Part shown: in pieces, positions 5,446 through 7,365 of the stretch
How the letters are laid out: every line of letters begins with the position of its first letter
Position numbering within the stretch: the first letter of the stretch is position 1
NCBI GenBank assembly: GCA_034678805.1
Contig: JAXDBN010000015.1
Location: 1 to 7,365, forward strand
Length of the DNA stretch: 7,365 bases
From: PHAA01 sp034678805
GTDB taxonomy: Bacteria; Bacillota; Syntrophomonadia; Syntrophomonadales; Syntrophomonadaceae
Reading direction: 5' to 3'
The notes under the pieces: model-generated
Seen by the model: only the letters and a program-made list of their open reading frames with translations
What the model was told of the DNA's origin: nothing
The model's database searches: none
Made by a program: the position numbers and the translations under genes

Positions 5446-5775
5446 AAGCTCCAAGGAATTCCTAAGACGGAAAACCAATCAGAGCCGGAAACAGAAACAG
5501 AAAATCCAAGACCAAGTAAAGATACCAGTAAAGAAATTTACTATATCCAAGGAAAAGTAAAGAAAATAGTTTATACCAGAACCACAATACCGAAGTTCAA
5601 TATTTACACTAGGATATGAGCCGAAGTAAATAGAAAAATGGAAGTAACGTGAAGCTGATGTAGACTAAGAGTAAAGAAATTCCAAAAGACGAAGGTATCA
5701 AGAAAAGTTAAGGATAGGAAACAAAGCAGAAGGCAAAGAGTGGGGAAGGAAGTCGATAAAGGTTCGTTGGAGCTT
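5446..5775 (+). ncRNA. Candidate structured noncoding RNA, copy 2 (about 330 nt)
   Basis: This is a diverged paralogue of the unit at 1740. Composition is almost the same: counting 5461-5760 gives A 145, G 65, C 42, T 48. The closing arms AAGCTCCAA (5446-5454) and TTGGAGCTT (5767-5775) are unchanged. The 81-nt-distant hairpin is AGTAAA/TTTACT (5527-5532/5537-5542) with a GAAA loop. GACGAAGG starts at 5688, again 79 nt before the 3' arm. The middle is about 78 nt shorter: the A-rich domain of copy 1 is absent, and a different 7-bp stem TATTTAC/GTAAATA (5601-5607/5626-5632) occupies the region. No hairpin-plus-T terminator follows; the sequence passes within 8 bp into the tandem repeats, so the 3' end is uncertain. 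A 59-codon frame from ATG 5440 crosses the unit but is not maintained in copy 1. Function unknown. Confidence 0.66.
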
Positions 5776-5782
5776 ACCTTTT

Positions 5783-5908
5783 GGCTAGTCTCGCAAGCTA
5801 ATAGCAGCGTTACTTCACAAGGCCGGCTCAATCAGCGTACTACAGGTACGCTTCAATCGTCGGCCTCATTCGTGCCTTGCTCTTCGCTTCCGATCCGTCG
5901 CCAACCCA
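5783..5908. repeat. Tandem 126-bp repeat, unit A
   Basis: The first 97 bp match unit B (from 5909) with three differences; the last 29 bp are more diverged, with ATCCGTC shared. It contains nested dyads: inner AGCGTAC/GTACGCT (5834-5840/5846-5852, 5-nt loop) inside GGCCG/CGGCC (5821-5825/5861-5865). A longer pairing CAAGGC/GCCTTG (5818-5823/5874-5879) is an alternative. It begins 7 bp after the 3' arm of RNA copy 2. Best described as an intergenic palindromic repeat (REP-like); no transposase or terminal target duplication is visible. No gene is called between 5776 and 6131. Confidence 0.85.
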
Positions 5909-6034
5909 GGCTAGTCTCGCAAGCGAATAGCAGTGTTACTTCACAAGGCCGGCACAATCAGCGTACTACAGGTACGCTTCAATCGTCGGCCTCATTCGTG
6001 CCTTGATCTACACTCCCAATCCGTCCCTCTGACA
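5909..6034. repeat. Tandem 126-bp repeat, unit B
   Basis: This is the second copy, directly abutting unit A. The differences in the 97-bp conserved part lie at T5800/G, C5808/T and T5828/A of unit A. The T5828/A change creates GGCAC, able to pair with GTGCC further on. The inner dyad AGCGTAC/GTACGCT and outer GGCCG/CGGCC are intact. The last 29 bp are diverged and the downstream edge is approximate. Confidence 0.82.
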
Positions 6035-6061
6035 GCATAATTTACGTGCCAAAACAGTATC

Positions 6062-6077
6062 AATCACAGCGGTGATT
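6062..6077. promoter_or_regulatory. Small dyad upstream of the kinase gene
   Basis: AATCAC/GTGATT with an AGCG centre is a perfect 6-bp inverted repeat, 55 bp before the GTG start. It could be an operator or a leader hairpin. No confident -35/-10 pair is visible between 6028 and 6115. Confidence 0.3.
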
Positions 6078-6131
6078 AGCTAAAATGGAGAGTAGCAAAC
6101 TGATTTTCAGGTAAATTTTGGAGGCTCGTTT

Positions 6132-7365
6132 GTGAAATTAAAAACATACTCCCTGGCAACCGATTTGTTACAAGCCTTTCGGAGTTTTCATGACCCGACC
6201 ATAATCATTGCTTTTGATTCCGGATCATTCGTTGACGTGAATGACGCTTGGTTAGAAACCAGCGGCTACACCCGTGATGACATCCGCAATAGTACTGTAA
6301 TCGAGCTGGGGATGCACAGCTGGGATGAATTCCGGAGAATTGTCCGGGAAATAGAAGCCCGTGGTTATATTCAGGAATGGGAAGTCTCATTCGCCGGAAA
6401 GTCCGGGGATGCGCATACTTACCGGGCAACTTTTGTAGTGATAACCCTGCAGGAAAAAACCTGTTTGCTGGCGATTTACCGTGACATATCCCAGCGCCAG
6501 CAGATGGAGAGATCCCTGCTCGAATCAGCCACCATGTTCACCAAGGCTTTTCATTGCAATCCTGACTTGATGGCGATCAGCAGTCTGCAGGACGGACGAT
6601 ATGTCGATATTAATGATGCTTTTGTGGAGATTACCGGTTATACACGGGAGGAGACCATCGGCCGCACCGTCTTCGATATTGACATCTGGGCCAGCAATGA
6701 GGACCGGATCCGGTTGATCCAGGTACTTGAGGAAACCGGCAGGGTGCGTAATCATGAGATAAATCTGCGATTGAAATCCGGTGAAATCCGTACTTTTTTG
6801 CTCTCAGCCGAGACTGTATCCATCAATGGAGTACCGCATTTTATCAATTCCAGTAAGGACATAACCGAACGAATCCAAAATAGAAAAGCCATCCAATTGG
6901 AAAAGGAGAGATTTGCCAAGGCGTTCAATGCCAGTCCGGTTATCATGGCTATCAGCACCATGCGGGGCGGACGGCTGATTGATGTTAATGACAACTTTTG
7001 CGTGTTTTTTGGGGCTGATCGGAAGGATTTGCTGGGCCGAACGGCGGTTGACTTTGGCTTCAGATTGGAAGCGGCCGATTATATTGAACTGAAAAGGGCA
7101 ATATTGAGCTCTGCTTCCGTCCGCGACCACGAAGTACGCTATCGTGATCCGCAGGGAAGATTAAGACAAGCCTTGTACTCGTGCGAGAGGATAGACATAG
7201 ATGGTGAGACCTGCTTGATCAATATCTTTGCCGACATGACCAAACAAAGAGAGCTGGAAAAAGAAATGCACCGCCTGGACCGGCTTAATTTAGTGGGAGA
7301 AATGGCAGCCAGCATCGGGCATGAAATCAGGAATCCGATGACTACCGTGCGGGGTTATCTCCAGC
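6132..7365 (+). CDS. Sensor histidine kinase with three PAS domains (3' end outside window)
   Basis: This is a cytoplasmic signal-sensing kinase that autophosphorylates on a histidine and passes phosphate to a response regulator. The visible 411 residues hold three PAS/PAC units, with core motifs VDVNDAWLETSGYTRDD (34-50), VDINDAFVEITGYTREE (158-174) and IDVNDNFCVFFGADRKD (283-299). Each ends in a linker of the DIS/DIT/DMT type (near 118, 243, 368). A HisKA domain follows, with GEMAASIGHEIRNPMTT (389-405) and H397 as the predicted phosphorylation site. The ATP-binding domain is beyond the window. There is no signal peptide or membrane helix, so ligand or redox sensing is internal. GTG at 6132 follows GGAGG (6120-6124) by 7 nt. 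The H-box closely resembles soluble Bacillus/Clostridium kinases that feed Spo0A, so a sporulation or energy-state role is possible but not shown. No partner regulator is visible. Confidence 0.93.
   Translation, partial: MKLKTYSLATDLLQAFRSFHDPTIIIAFDSGSFVDVNDAWLETSGYTRDDIRNSTVIELGMHSWDEFRRIVREIEARGYIQEWEVSFAGKSGDAHTYRATFVVITLQEKTCLLAIYRDISQRQQMERSLLESATMFTKAFHCNPDLMAISSLQDGRYVDINDAFVEITGYTREETIGRTVFDIDIWASNEDRIRLIQVLEETGRVRNHEINLRLKSGEIRTFLLSAETVSINGVPHFINSSKDITERIQNRKAIQLEKERFAKAFNASPVIMAISTMRGGRLIDVNDNFCVFFGADRKDLLGRTAVDFGFRLEAADYIELKRAILSSASVRDHEVRYRDPQGRLRQALYSCERIDIDGETCLINIFADMTKQRELEKEMHRLDRLNLVGEMAASIGHEIRNPMTTVRGYLQ

Noticed and set aside
5338..5619. Open frame (93 codons) across the promoter and 5' half of RNA copy 2, with a similar translated stretch in copy 1 (ILTFTI...KLQGIPKT)
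   Set aside because: Amino-acid similarity arises from conserved DNA. Copy 1 hits a stop after KTGGR, the shared hairpin differs by two bases between copies, which shifts the frame, and there is no ribosome site. Some differences are synonymous, so it is worth one check, but promoter plus structure explains more.
5446..5775. CsrB-like CsrA sponge: many GGA motifs (9 in copy 1, 11 in copy 2)
   Set aside because: With about 48% A and 22% G, roughly 7 GGA are expected by chance in 300 nt; 9 are seen in 5461-5760. The excess is small and the motifs are not in repeated hairpin loops.
5740..6006. 88-codon frame through the tandem repeat
   Set aside because: It starts at GTG inside the RNA 3' module without a usable ribosome site, and the content is just the translated repeat. 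Treated as chance.
5783..6034. CRISPR array
   Set aside because: Only two abutting 126-bp units with no unique spacers, and no cas genes.

Overview
The window looks like chromosomal DNA from a low-to-medium GC Gram-positive bacterium, most plausibly a Desulfotomaculum/Pelotomaculum-type clostridium. Supporting signs are strong GGAGG ribosome sites, GTG starts, TTGACA/TATAAT promoters, T-tailed hairpin terminators, and a soluble multi-PAS histidine kinase whose H-box resembles those of Bacillus/Clostridium sporulation kinases. The taxonomic call is inference from style, not from a marker gene.

Layout. 153-260 (-): a 35-residue membrane-peptide gene with an excellent ribosome site. 522-1661 (+): an MFS permease. 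1684-2188 (+): a gene-free, purine-rich unit with a near-perfect sigma-A promoter and an intrinsic terminator. 2443-2808 (+): a small unknown soluble protein. 2889-2925: a bidirectional terminator hairpin. 2938-3735 (-): an ADP-ribosylglycohydrolase. 3736-3993: a divergent control region with a perfect CRP/FNR-type palindrome. 3994-4380 (+): a gamma-glutamylcyclotransferase-like protein. 4562-5323 (+): an unrecognised cysteine-rich, probably zinc-binding protein. 5390-5775 (+): a second, diverged copy of the purine-rich unit. 5783-6034: two tandem 126-bp repeats with nested dyads. 6132 to the window end (+): a three-PAS sensor histidine kinase cut off just after its phospho-accepting histidine.

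The most interesting content is the pair of purine-rich units. Both have the same promoter (TTGACA, 17 bp, TATACT), with about 20 bp conserved upstream of the -35. In both, the predicted start site falls exactly on AAGCTCCAA, whose perfect complement TTGGAGCTT closes the 3' end. A small hairpin lies 81 nt from the 5' end in both, with one compensatory pair change. A conserved block begins 79 nt before the 3' stem in both. Only the middle varies, by about 78 nt. Reading frames are not conserved. I read these as two paralogous noncoding RNAs of about 410 and 330 nt, in a family I do not recognise.

The protein genes do not form an obvious pathway. The ADP-ribosylglycohydrolase and cyclotransferase genes are divergent and may share control through the CRP-like site. 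The kinase is probably part of a phosphorelay or two-component system whose partner lies outside the window.
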